Below are positions 42,198 through 49,806 of a stretch of 64,000 nt of DNA, piece after piece. A model generated the notes under the pieces. It worked only from the letters and a program-made list of their open reading frames with translations. It was not told the origin of the DNA and searched no databases. The first letter of the stretch is position 1. Every line of letters begins with the position of its first letter. Source of the stretch: Micromonospora sp. MP36. Its GTDB lineage: Bacteria; Actinomycetota; Actinomycetes; Mycobacteriales; Micromonosporaceae. A program made the translations under genes and the position numbers. Location: contig NZ_VSFA01000007.1 of the NCBI RefSeq assembly GCF_008119785.1, positions 1 to 64,000 of the forward strand, in the 5' to 3' direction.

Positions 42198-42277
42198 GCG
42201 AGCGTCAGCGAGCGAATCATCGGCACAGCGCGGTGGTGCCTCATGACGGCACGGAGCGAAGCGAGGTGGCGGCATGA
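42194..42277 (+). repeat. Junction repeat copy E (80-bp period, micro-ORF, ATGA to ATGA)
   Basis: It runs from the ATGA at the MCE D stop to the ATGA at the MCE E start, 80 bp apart. The interior is an open 27-codon frame starting MSERQRANHRHS and ending on the TGA overlapping the MCE E start. It is closest in sequence to copy C. Confidence 0.8.
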
Positions 42278-43695
42278 GCGTGCGGCTGCTCCGCCTGCTG
42301 ACCGGCGCGCTCGCGGTGGCCCTGCTGCCCGCCGGCTGCGGCCTCCCCGAGGTCGCCGACCTGCCGTTGCCCGGCGGCAAGCCGGCCGGTGACGGCTACA
42401 CCGTCACCGCCGAGTTCACCGACGTGCTCGACCTCGTGCCGCAGGCCGCCGTGAAGGTCGACGACGTCACCGTCGGCAGTGTGGAGAAGATCTCCCTGTC
42501 CGGCTGGCACGCCCGGGTCCGGCTGCGCATCGACCGCGGGGTGCGGCTGCCCGCCAACGCCACCGCGGCCGTACGCCAGAGCAGCCTGCTCGGCGAGAAG
42601 TACGTGACCGTGGCGCGGCCGCCCACCGAGCCGGCCCGCGGCCAGCTGGCCGACGGCGACCTCATCCCGCTGTCCCGCACCACCCGCGGCACGGAGGTGG
42701 AGGAGGTTCTCGCCGCCCTCGGCCTGCTGCTCAACGGCGGTGGCCTGGCCCAACTCCGGACCATCAACCAGGAGCTGGCCAAAGCCCTCGACGGTCGCGA
42801 GCCCGTGCTCCGGGACACCCTGCAGCAGCTCGACACCTTCATCGGCGGCCTGGACCGGCAGAAGACGGACATCGTCCGCGCCATCGAGGCGCTCGACCGG
42901 CTGACCGGCCGGCTCAACCGGCAACGGCAGGTCGTCGGCGATGCCCTCGACTCCCTCGCTCCCGGTCTGACCGTGCTGGCCGAGCAGCGCGAGCAGCTCA
43001 CCAAGGCGCTGACCGCCCTCGGGGAACTCGGCAAGGTCGGCACGCGGGTGGTCAACCGCAGCCGGCAGGACACCGTGGCCAGCGTACGGGCGCTGCAGCC
43101 GATCCTCGAGCAGCTCGCCCGGGCCGGCGACAACCTGCCGAAGTCGCTGGAGTTCATGCTGTCGTACCCGTTCCCGCCCAACGTGGAGGGCGCGATCGTC
43201 GGCGACTTCGTCAACCTGGCGATCACCGCCGACCTGGACGCGGCCAACATCCTGTCCAACCTGGTCGCCGCCGCGCCGGCACCGGCCCGGCCGGCCACCC
43301 GGCCCACCGTTCCCGCCGCGCCTCGGCCGCCCGCCACCGGCGGTTCCCCGGCCCTACCGGGCGGCCTCCCCGGTCTGCCCGCCCTCCCCGGCCTCCCCGA
43401 GCTACCGCTGACCAAGTGCCTGCCGGATCTGAAGAACTTCCCGGCGACCTGGACCCCACCCAAGGAGTGCGGGCTGCCGGAGGGCTGCCTCCTGCTCAAA
43501 CCCGGCTCCACGGTGCCCATCGGCGGACTGCTCGTGCCCACGGGGATCGTGCCGGCCGGCACGGCGTTCCCCGCCGGCACGAAACTGCCGCCCGACACCG
43601 TGCTGACGGCCGACTGCGTGCTGCCGCTGACCGGCGCCATCACCGGCCAGATCGGCGGCCTTACCGACATCCTGGGAGGAGGGCTGATCCCGTGA
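42274..43695 (+). CDS. MCE-family lipoprotein E (LprN-like)
   Basis: The 473-residue protein begins with a lipoprotein signal ([20 protein letters not shown]; lipobox LPAGC), the expected feature of the fifth MCE subunit. The MCE domain follows (VTAEFTDVLDLVPQAAVKVDDVTVGSV, VRQSSLLGEKYVTVARP), then a helical segment and a C-terminal third dominated by Pro/Ala/Gly-Leu repeats (LPGGLPGLPALPGLPELPL) and a cysteine-containing tail. The start is the last ATGA of repeat E. It overlaps subunit F by GTGA. Confidence 0.92.
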   Translation: MSVRLLRLLTGALAVALLPAGCGLPEVADLPLPGGKPAGDGYTVTAEFTDVLDLVPQAAVKVDDVTVGSVEKISLSGWHARVRLRIDRGVRLPANATAAVRQSSLLGEKYVTVARPPTEPARGQLADGDLIPLSRTTRGTEVEEVLAALGLLLNGGGLAQLRTINQELAKALDGREPVLRDTLQQLDTFIGGLDRQKTDIVRAIEALDRLTGRLNRQRQVVGDALDSLAPGLTVLAEQREQLTKALTALGELGKVGTRVVNRSRQDTVASVRALQPILEQLARAGDNLPKSLEFMLSYPFPPNVEGAIVGDFVNLAITADLDAANILSNLVAAAPAPARPATRPTVPAAPRPPATGGSPALPGGLPGLPALPGLPELPLTKCLPDLKNFPATWTPPKECGLPEGCLLLKPGSTVPIGGLLVPTGIVPAGTAFPAGTKLPPDTVLTADCVLPLTGAITGQIGGLTDILGGGLIP

Positions 43696-44924
43696 TCGGA
43701 CGCACGGCGAAACTGCAGGTCCTCGCCTTCCTCCTGGTGAGCGCGCTCGGCATCGGCTACGTCGGGATCCGCTACGTCGGCATCGGGGACCGGCTGCTCG
43801 GCAACGGCTACGTCGTACACGTCGACCTCGCCAGGGCCGGTGGCATCTTCGCCAACGCCCCCGTCACCTACCGTGGCGTACCCGTCGGCCGGGTCACCGG
43901 CGTCCACCTGCGCTCCGACGGCGTGCGCGCCGACCTGCGGATCGACCGTGGGGTACGGGTGCCCGACGCGCTGCGCGCCGTCGTCACCCAACGCTCCGCG
44001 GTCGGCGAGCAGTACCTCGATCTGCGGCCCGAACGCGACGGGGGCCCCTTCCTCGCCGACGGGGCGGTGATCCCGGTCGACCGCACCGGCGTCCCACTCG
44101 CCCCGGAGACGCTCCTGACCAACCTCGACGCCCTGGTCCGCTCGGTCAACCCGGACGACCTGACCGTGCTGATCACCGAACTCGGCACCGCCTTCGAAGG
44201 CAACGAGCAGGCCCTGGCCCGGATCCTCGACGCGGGCGACGCACTGCTCGCCGACGCCGACGCCCGGCTGCCCGAGACGCTGGCGCTGATCCGCGACGGC
44301 CGGACCGTGCTCACCACCCAGGCGGAGTCCGCCGAGGCGCTGCGCCGGTGGTCGGCGGGGCTCGCCGAGCTGGCCGCCACCCTCCGCGCCGCCGACCCCG
44401 ACCTGCGGCGGCTGCTCGCGAACGGGCCGCCGGCCGGTGCCGAGTTGCGGGCGCTGCTCCGCGGACTGGACCCGACCATCGGCACACTGCTCGGCAACCT
44501 GATCACCGTCAACGGGATCGCCGCCCGCCGGCTGCCCGGCATCGAACAGCTGCTGGTGGAATACCCGGTCGTCGTGGCGGGCGGCTTCACCGTCACCCCG
44601 GGCGACGGCACCGCGCACCTCGGGCTCGTGCTCAACGTGAGCGATCCGCCGTCCTGCGTCTACCGGGGCGGCAGCACCCGGTGCAGCGGCAAGGAACGCG
44701 CGTCGGGGGCGAGCGTACGCGGAGCCCAGAACGCGCCGCGACCGTCCGGCCGGGAGCCGGCGCCACCGCCCGACCAGGGGGCTAACGCCGGCTACGACCC
44801 GGCGACCGGACTGGTGCTCGGCTCCGACGGGCGACCGCTGCAGTTCGGCGGGACCGGCGGCCAGTACCGGACGGCCGGTGACCAGTCCTGGAAACAGCTG
44901 TTGCTCGCCGGGTTGACCCCGTGA
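43692..44924 (+). CDS. MCE-family protein F
   Basis: 410 residues from GTG 43692, which overlaps the stop of subunit E. An N-terminal anchor (LQVLAFLLVSALGIGYVGI) precedes an MCE domain (YVVHVDLARAGGIFANAPVTYRGVPVGRV, VTQRSAVGEQYLDLRP). The helical region ends at RRLPGIEQLLVEYPVVVAGGF, and a C-terminal extension (about 330-410) has two cysteines (SDPPSCVYRGGSTRC) likely joined outside the membrane. Sixth and last MCE subunit; GTGA overlap with the first Mam gene. Confidence 0.92.
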   Translation: MIGRTAKLQVLAFLLVSALGIGYVGIRYVGIGDRLLGNGYVVHVDLARAGGIFANAPVTYRGVPVGRVTGVHLRSDGVRADLRIDRGVRVPDALRAVVTQRSAVGEQYLDLRPERDGGPFLADGAVIPVDRTGVPLAPETLLTNLDALVRSVNPDDLTVLITELGTAFEGNEQALARILDAGDALLADADARLPETLALIRDGRTVLTTQAESAEALRRWSAGLAELAATLRAADPDLRRLLANGPPAGAELRALLRGLDPTIGTLLGNLITVNGIAARRLPGIEQLLVEYPVVVAGGFTVTPGDGTAHLGLVLNVSDPPSCVYRGGSTRCSGKERASGASVRGAQNAPRPSGREPAPPPDQGANAGYDPATGLVLGSDGRPLQFGGTGGQYRTAGDQSWKQLLLAGLTP

Positions 44925-45793
44925 CCGGCGTACCGGAGGAGGTGGCGGTGACCAGCCGCAGGAACACCACGCTGAAAGTCATCAAGGGAGCCCTGGCCGG
45001 CGGCCCCGCCCCGGCGCGCCGCCGCCTGGTCAGCCGTCCCGTGCCCCAGTCGGCCGAGCCGATCGAAGAGGTCCTGGAACGCCTGGACCAGGAGCCGGTC
45101 GAGGACCCCGCCGAGGCCGCCGGCCTGACCGTCGTCGGCGATCCCGCACAGCTCGAAGACCCGCCCGAGACCGACGGGAAGCCGACCGACGCCGACGCCG
45201 GGTCCGAGGCCGGCAGCGACACCCCGGCCACGCCGGACCGCGGTCGACGGGCCGACGCCGAGACCAGGGCTGAGCGACGGGACGCCGACCCCGCACCGGG
45301 CACGCCGGGCCGCGGCCGGGCGCTGACCGCGCTGCTCGTCGTGCTGCTCGCCGTCGCCCTCGCCGGCGCCGCCGTCTACGGCCACCGCTGGTACGTCGAC
45401 CGGGCCACCGACCAGGCCCGCAGCGACGCGGTCGCCGCCGCCCGGCAGGCCGCCGTCAACTTCGTCTCGGTCAGCGCCGCCAGCGTCGACCGGGACCTGC
45501 AGCGGGTCATCGCCGGGGCGACCGGCGACTTCAAGGACGAGTTCACCCGAGGCCAGGCGCAGGTCCGCGCGGCGGTGGTGGAGAACAAGGTTCACTCGCA
45601 GGGCACCGTGCTGCGCGCCGGACTGGTCTCCGGGGACCGCCAGCACGCCGTGGTGCTGGTGGCGGTCGACGCCACGGTGAAGAACGTGAAGGCACCCGAC
45701 GGGCGGCCGTCGCACTACCGGATCCAGCTCGACCTCGTCCGGGACAAGGACTCGGGCGACTGGCTGGTGGCCAAGCTCCAGTTCGTCGGCTGA
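44921..45793 (+). CDS. MCE-associated membrane (Mam) protein 1
   Basis: 290 residues from GTG 44921; GTG 44948 behind GGAGGAGG would give 281 residues and may be the true start. A charged, disordered cytoplasmic part (about 1-130, rich in Asp/Glu/Ala/Pro) is followed by one membrane helix (ALTALLVVLLAVALAGAAVYG) and a small extracytoplasmic NTF2-like domain (AVNFVSVSAASVDRDLQRVI, VVLVAVDATVKN, RIQLDLVRDKDSGDWLVAKL). Mam proteins stabilise MCE complexes in mycobacteria. Confidence 0.87.
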   Translation: MTGVPEEVAVTSRRNTTLKVIKGALAGGPAPARRRLVSRPVPQSAEPIEEVLERLDQEPVEDPAEAAGLTVVGDPAQLEDPPETDGKPTDADAGSEAGSDTPATPDRGRRADAETRAERRDADPAPGTPGRGRALTALLVVLLAVALAGAAVYGHRWYVDRATDQARSDAVAAARQAAVNFVSVSAASVDRDLQRVIAGATGDFKDEFTRGQAQVRAAVVENKVHSQGTVLRAGLVSGDRQHAVVLVAVDATVKNVKAPDGRPSHYRIQLDLVRDKDSGDWLVAKLQFVG

Positions 45794-45811
45794 CCGGAGG
45801 AGAAGAGCCCG

Positions 45812-46315
45812 ATGCGTGTTCCGACCGCCCTGCGCCGCCTGCCGCGGCTGCGCCCCGTGCCCGTCCTGGTCGTCGCGATCGTCCTGGTGGCGGCGGTAGC
45901 GCTCGCCGCCTGGTACGGCGACCGCCGCGCCGGCCAGCGCGAACAGGCCGTACGCCAGGCCCTGGCCACCGCACCCGCCGCGGCCAAGGCCCTCTTCTCG
46001 TACGACTACCGGACCTTCGACGAGAGCATCGCCAACGGCCGCACCTTCGCCACCGGCGGGTTCGCCGACGAGTACGCGCAGACCACCGCGGCGCTCAAGC
46101 CGACCGCCACGAAACAGCAGGCGGTGGTGCTGGCCGAGGTCTCCGCCACCGGCGTGGTCAGCGCCGACACCGACCGGGTGGAGCTGCTGCTCTACCTCAA
46201 CCAGTACCGGCGCAACGTGACCACCGCGGGGGAGAAGGTCGACCAGAACCGGGTCGTGCTCACCATGGTCCCGGTCGACGGGGAGTGGAAGGTCGTCAAG
46301 GCCACCGCCATCTGA
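45812..46315 (+). CDS. MCE-associated membrane (Mam) protein 2
   Basis: The 167-residue shorter Mam protein has an N-terminal membrane helix (VPVLVVAIVLVAAVALAAWYG) and an extracytoplasmic NTF2-like domain (AKALFSYDYRTFDESIANG, VSADTDRVELLLYLNQYRRN, MVPVDGEWKVVKATAI). It has its own GGAGGAGAAG ribosome-binding site 18 bases after Mam 1 and ends the MCE operon. Confidence 0.87.
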   Translation: MRVPTALRRLPRLRPVPVLVVAIVLVAAVALAAWYGDRRAGQREQAVRQALATAPAAAKALFSYDYRTFDESIANGRTFATGGFADEYAQTTAALKPTATKQQAVVLAEVSATGVVSADTDRVELLLYLNQYRRNVTTAGEKVDQNRVVLTMVPVDGEWKVVKATAI

Positions 46316-46360
46316 CCGGCGAGCTCGCGTGAGGATCCCGCTGCCGGCGGGGCTGACCGC

Positions 46361-46386
46361 GTTTTCCGCCCGGGCGCTCCGGGTAG
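46361..46386 (+). promoter_or_regulatory. Sigma-B-type promoter before the TM-helix channel gene
   Basis: GTTT (46361-46364), a 16-bp spacer and GGGTAG (46381-46386) fit the SigB/SigF-group consensus, 47 bases before the ATG. A predicted start near 46392 would leave a leader that is almost entirely a hairpin covering the ribosome-binding site. Confidence 0.5.
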
Positions 46387-46388
46387 GT

Positions 46389-46426
46389 CCTCACGGGACT
46401 GAGACCTGACCCAGATCCCGTGGAGG
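46389..46426 (+). promoter_or_regulatory. Leader hairpin that pairs the ribosome-binding site
   Basis: CCTCACGGGA (46389-46398) can pair with TCCCGTGGAGG (46416-46426) in a 10-bp stem with one bulged G. The right arm contains the GGAGG ribosome-binding site for the gene at 46434, so translation could be limited unless the stem opens. Confidence 0.45.
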
Positions 46427-46433
46427 CCCTTCG

Positions 46434-47339
46434 ATGAGAGACAACTTCGGTGACGCGGTGGGAGACGCGTTCCGTTCGGTGATGCTGTTCCTGCCCAAGG
46501 CGGTCGCCTTCATCGCCATCCTGTTGGTGGGCTGGCTGGTCGCCAAGGCCGTGCTGAAGCTCGTGGACAAGGTCCTCGAGCGGGTGCACTTCGACCGGGC
46601 CGTCGAGCGCGGCGGCATCAAGTCAGCCCTGGCCCGATCGAAGTACGACGCCAGCGACATCGTCGCCAGGCTGGCCTACTACGCCGTGCTGCTGGTCACC
46701 CTCCAGCTCGCGTTCGGCATCTGGGGCCCGAACCCGATCTCGGACCTGATCCACGGCGTGGTGGCGTGGCTGCCCAAGGCGTTCGTCGCCATCGTGATCG
46801 TGGTGGTGGCCGCGGCTATCGCCACGGCGGTGAAGGACATCGTCTCCGGCGCCCTCGGCGGCCTCTCCTACGGCCGGGTGCTCGCCACCATCGCCTCGGT
46901 GTTCATCCTCGGCCTGGGCGTGATCGCCGCGCTCAACCAGATCGGCGTCGCCACCACGGTGACCACTCCGGTGCTGATCGCCGTCCTCGCCACGCTCGGC
47001 GGCATCCTGGTCGTCGGGGTCGGCGGCGGTCTGGTCCGGCCGATGCAGAGCCGCTGGGAGAACTGGCTGGCCCGCGCCGAGGAGGAGCGCCGGACCATCG
47101 CCGAGCACGCCCGGGCGTACCAGGCCGGGCGGCGGGACGTCGACGCGCAGCTCGGCAGCCCGTACGCCGAGGCGGAGCTGACCCAGCCGGTCGCCCCGCA
47201 CGGCGCGGCGGAGCCCACCCAGCCCATGCCGCGCGCCGGCACGGCGGCCACGCCGCGGCAGCCCACGGCCGAGCAGGCGGTGGACAACGAGGCGACGATG
47301 GTCATCCCGCAGGCGGACGTGCAGAAGTTCCGCCGCTGA
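46434..47339 (+). CDS. TM-helix (mechanosensitive-channel-like) membrane protein
   Basis: The 301-residue protein has four to five membrane helices and at least two copies of the conserved TM_helix repeat seen in small MscS/CmpX-like proteins: FLPKAVAFIAILLVGWLVAKAVLKLVDKVLERV and WLPKAFVAIVIVVVAAAIATAVKDIV. Each starts with a (L)PK motif before a hydrophobic helix. It lacks the full MscS beta domain. The C-terminal 100 residues are cytoplasmic and charged, with TQP repeats. A role in osmotic or envelope-stress sensing is inferred from the family and from a sigma-B-like promoter. Confidence 0.85.
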   Translation: MRDNFGDAVGDAFRSVMLFLPKAVAFIAILLVGWLVAKAVLKLVDKVLERVHFDRAVERGGIKSALARSKYDASDIVARLAYYAVLLVTLQLAFGIWGPNPISDLIHGVVAWLPKAFVAIVIVVVAAAIATAVKDIVSGALGGLSYGRVLATIASVFILGLGVIAALNQIGVATTVTTPVLIAVLATLGGILVVGVGGGLVRPMQSRWENWLARAEEERRTIAEHARAYQAGRRDVDAQLGSPYAEAELTQPVAPHGAAEPTQPMPRAGTAATPRQPTAEQAVDNEATMVIPQADVQKFRR

Positions 47340-47353
47340 CCGCCCGCGTCGTG

Positions 47354-47387
47354 ACCGGGGTGGGGCCCAGCCGGGTCCCACCCCGGT
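47354..47387 (+). terminator. Strong hairpin terminator after the TM-helix gene
   Basis: An 11-bp perfect stem (ACCGGGGTGGG/CCCACCCCGGT) extended by one wobble pair and three G-C pairs begins 15 bases after the stop codon. Confidence 0.8.
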
Positions 47388-47490
47388 TCCGCGTGCGACG
47401 GGGCGGCGCAGCGGACCGGCGGCGACTACCATCGGCGCATGACCTGGCGATGTTGATCCCATCCTGAGGGCCGAGGCCGCGGGCCGCCGC

Positions 47491-47512
47491 GGACACCGCA
47501 CGTCCGGTGTCC
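47491..47512 (+). promoter_or_regulatory. Small hairpin in the MFS gene leader
   Basis: GGACACCG (47491-47498) and CGGTGTCC (47505-47512) form an 8-bp stem, 25 bases before the MFS start. Possible leader structure or operator; nothing identifies the factor. Confidence 0.3.
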
Positions 47513-47537
47513 GTCACGTCCCCGTGGGAAGGCCTCC

Positions 47538-48740
47538 ATGCTCATCGTCTCCGCGCGCCGCTCCGGCACCCGCCCGCTGGCGGCGACGCTCTACGCGTAC
47601 GCGTTCCTCACCGACCTCGTCCTGCTCTACCCGGTGTACGCGCTGCTCTTCGCCGACACCGGCCTGTCGGTCGGGCAGATCTCCTCGCTGTTCGTCATCT
47701 GGTCGGCCACCGGCATCCTGCTGGAGGTGCCCTCCGGCGCCTGGGCCGACGCGGTCTCCCGGCGACTGCTGCTCTGCCTCGCGCCGCTGCTGCCCGCCGC
47801 CGGCTTCGCCCTCTGGGTGCTCGTCCCGTCCTACCCGGCGTTCGCCGCCGGCTTCCTGCTCTGGGGCGCCGGCGGGGCGCTGCGCTCCGGCGCACTGGAG
47901 GCGCTGGTCTTCACCGAGCTGGAGCGCCTCGACGACACCGGCCGGTACGCCCGCCTCATGGGCCGGGCGAAGACCGCCGAGATCCTCGGTGTGCTCGCCG
48001 CGATGGGCCTCGCCGCCCCGGTCCTCGCCCTCGGCGGCTACCCGGCCGTCGGCGCGGCCAGCGTCGCCGCCTGCCTGCTCGCCGCGGCCGTCGCGACCCG
48101 CTTCCCGGAGCACCACACGGCCGGCGGTGCCGTCCCGGTCGACGACGGGTCGGACGACGCCGACCCGGGGTTTCTGGCGAGCCTGCGCGACGGGCTGGCC
48201 GAGGCCCGCGCCGACCGGTCCGAGCGGGCCGCGTTGCTGCTGGTCCCGGCCGTCGCCGCGATCTGGGGCGCGCTGGAGGAGTACACGCCGCTGCTGGCCC
48301 GGGACACCGGTGTCGCGCTGGACCGGGTGCCGCTGCTGCTCGTACTGGTCTGGGCGGGGACGACCCTCGGCGGGCTGCTGACCCCGGTGGGGGAGCGGCT
48401 GACCAGCCGCGGGTACGCGGCCCTGCTCGTGGTCGCGGCGCTGGCCCTGGCCGCCGGTGCCCTGGCCCGCCACCCCGCCGGGTTCGTGCTGATCGGGGGC
48501 GCGTTCGGCGCGTTCCAGCTCGCCACGGTGCTCGCCGGCGTCCGGCTGCAGTCCCGGATCACCGGGCCGAGCCGGGCGACGGTCACCTCCGTCGCGGGGA
48601 TGGCCACCGACCTGAGCATCATCGCGGTCTACGCCGGCTACGGCGCGATCGCCACCGTCGCCGGCAATGCCGTGGCGTTCGCGGTGGCCCTGGTGCCGTA
48701 CCTGGTGGTGGCGCTCTGGCTGGTCGCCCGCCGGACCTGA
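47538..48740 (+). CDS. MFS transporter
   Basis: The 400-residue protein has about twelve hydrophobic helices in two halves. The intracellular loop between helices 2 and 3 reads ILLEVPSGAWADAVSRRLLL, the MFS G-x-x-AD-x-x-x-R-R signature in a form typical of drug or metabolite exporters. A long charged central loop (about 195-225, DDGSDDADPG) separates the halves. A GGGAAGG ribosome-binding site precedes the ATG. It appears monocistronic with hairpins on both sides. Substrate unknown. Confidence 0.88.
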   Translation: MLIVSARRSGTRPLAATLYAYAFLTDLVLLYPVYALLFADTGLSVGQISSLFVIWSATGILLEVPSGAWADAVSRRLLLCLAPLLPAAGFALWVLVPSYPAFAAGFLLWGAGGALRSGALEALVFTELERLDDTGRYARLMGRAKTAEILGVLAAMGLAAPVLALGGYPAVGAASVAACLLAAAVATRFPEHHTAGGAVPVDDGSDDADPGFLASLRDGLAEARADRSERAALLLVPAVAAIWGALEEYTPLLARDTGVALDRVPLLLVLVWAGTTLGGLLTPVGERLTSRGYAALLVVAALALAAGALARHPAGFVLIGGAFGAFQLATVLAGVRLQSRITGPSRATVTSVAGMATDLSIIAVYAGYGAIATVAGNAVAFAVALVPYLVVALWLVARRT

Positions 48741-48745
48741 CCGTC

Positions 48746-48778
48746 CGGGCGGGGGCCGGACGGCCCGGTCCCCGCCCG
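48746..48778 (+). terminator. Hairpin terminator after the MFS gene
   Basis: CGGGCGGGG (48746-48754) and CCCCGCCCG (48770-48778) form a 9-bp perfect stem with a partly paired G/C-rich loop, just after the stop. Confidence 0.7.
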
Positions 48779-48836
48779 TGCCCGTCCGGGCGGGATGGGT
48801 CGAGATCGGGCATCGAGAGGTGGGAAACGGGCAGGT

Positions 48837-48851
48837 CAAAAGAGAGTTTTG
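48837..48851. promoter_or_regulatory. AT-rich palindrome upstream of the DeoR gene
   Basis: CAAAAGAGAGTTTTG is a 5-bp-arm palindrome standing out in GC-rich DNA about 140 bases before the deoR-type gene. A second palindrome, TGTTAGAAACA (48952-48962), lies close to the start. Both are candidate binding sites for the adjacent DeoR-type repressor. TTGCCG-N16-TACTGC (48849-48876) is a weak promoter candidate overlapping the first. Confidence 0.4.
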
Positions 48852-48989
48852 CCGGAGGCGGCACGATCTCTACTGCCCGTTCGGGCGACCTGCCGGGCAG
48901 AAAACCCAACTATTTACCCGAGATGTGACCGTCGTCACGCCCGTTTGGCGGTGTTAGAAACAAAGGCACAAGCGGGCGGGAGGTGCCAG

Positions 48990-49751
48990 ATGGACGCAGC
49001 GCAACGCAGGCACCACATCCTCACGCTGGCCCGCCACCAGGGCGAGGTCGACGTGCAGAAGCTGGCGGCCGACCTGGGCGTCGCACCCGAGACCATCCGG
49101 CGCGACCTGAGCCTGCTGGCCCAGCACGGCCTGGTGCGGCGCACCCACGGTGGCGCGTACCCGGTGGAGACCGCCCGCTTCGAGACCACCCTGGAGACCC
49201 GCACCACGCGGATGGTGGCGGAGAAGCGGCGGATCGCCGCCGCCGCGGTCGAACACCTCGGCGACGCGGAGTCGATCTTCATCGACGAGGGCTACACCCC
49301 GCAGTTGATCGCCGAGGCGCTACCCACCCGCCGGCCGCTGACCGTGGTCACCGCCTCGCTGCCTACCGCCGCGGCGCTGGCCCACTCACCCACCGTCACG
49401 GTCCTCCTGCTCGGTGGCCGGGTCCGCGGCCGTACGCTCGCCACCGTCGACCACTGGGCCACCGCGATGCTCGCCGGCTTCGTCATCGACCTCGCCTTCG
49501 TCGGCGCGAACGGGATCTCCCGGGAACACGGGCTGACCACGCCCGACCCGGCCGTGGCCGCGGTCAAGGCGCAGGCGGTCGGGGTGGCTCGGCGGGTGGT
49601 CTTCGCCGGCGTGCACACCAAGTTCGGCGGCCACAGCTTCTGCCGCTTCGCCGATGTCGCCGACGTCGACACCATCGTCACGGACACCGCGCTGCCGGCG
49701 TCCGAGGCGCACCGCTACTCGTTGCTCGGCCCCGTGGTGCTGCGCGTCTGA
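48990..49751 (+). CDS. DeoR/GlpR-family transcriptional regulator
   Basis: 253 residues with the DeoR-type winged helix at the N-terminus (RRHHILTLARHQGEVDVQKLAADLGVAPETIRRDLSLL, then GLVRRTHGGA) and the sugar-phosphate-sensing DeoRC domain (IFIDEGYTPQLIAEAL, LLLGGRVRGRTLATVDHWA, LAFVGANGISREHGLTTPD). ATG 48990 follows GGGAGG. It opens a polyol-type operon (binding protein, two permeases, dehydrogenase, transketolase) and is probably its repressor, responding to a phosphorylated intermediate. AT-rich palindromes lie upstream. Confidence 0.9.
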   Translation: MDAAQRRHHILTLARHQGEVDVQKLAADLGVAPETIRRDLSLLAQHGLVRRTHGGAYPVETARFETTLETRTTRMVAEKRRIAAAAVEHLGDAESIFIDEGYTPQLIAEALPTRRPLTVVTASLPTAAALAHSPTVTVLLLGGRVRGRTLATVDHWATAMLAGFVIDLAFVGANGISREHGLTTPDPAVAAVKAQAVGVARRVVFAGVHTKFGGHSFCRFADVADVDTIVTDTALPASEAHRYSLLGPVVLRV

Positions 49752-49806
49752 GCGCCCGGCCGACCCACCTCCACCACCACCATCCCACCACCCACGGAGG
49801 TCCACT

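Noticed and set aside
46328..46395. Three-way-junction, riboswitch-like fold before the TM-helix gene (closing stem 46328-46335/46388-46395)
   Set aside because: It matches no riboswitch class I know, chance pairing is frequent in GC-rich DNA, and a GTTT-N16-GGGTAG promoter inside it would start transcription after the closing stem's 5' arm. Kept only as an alternative in the findings.
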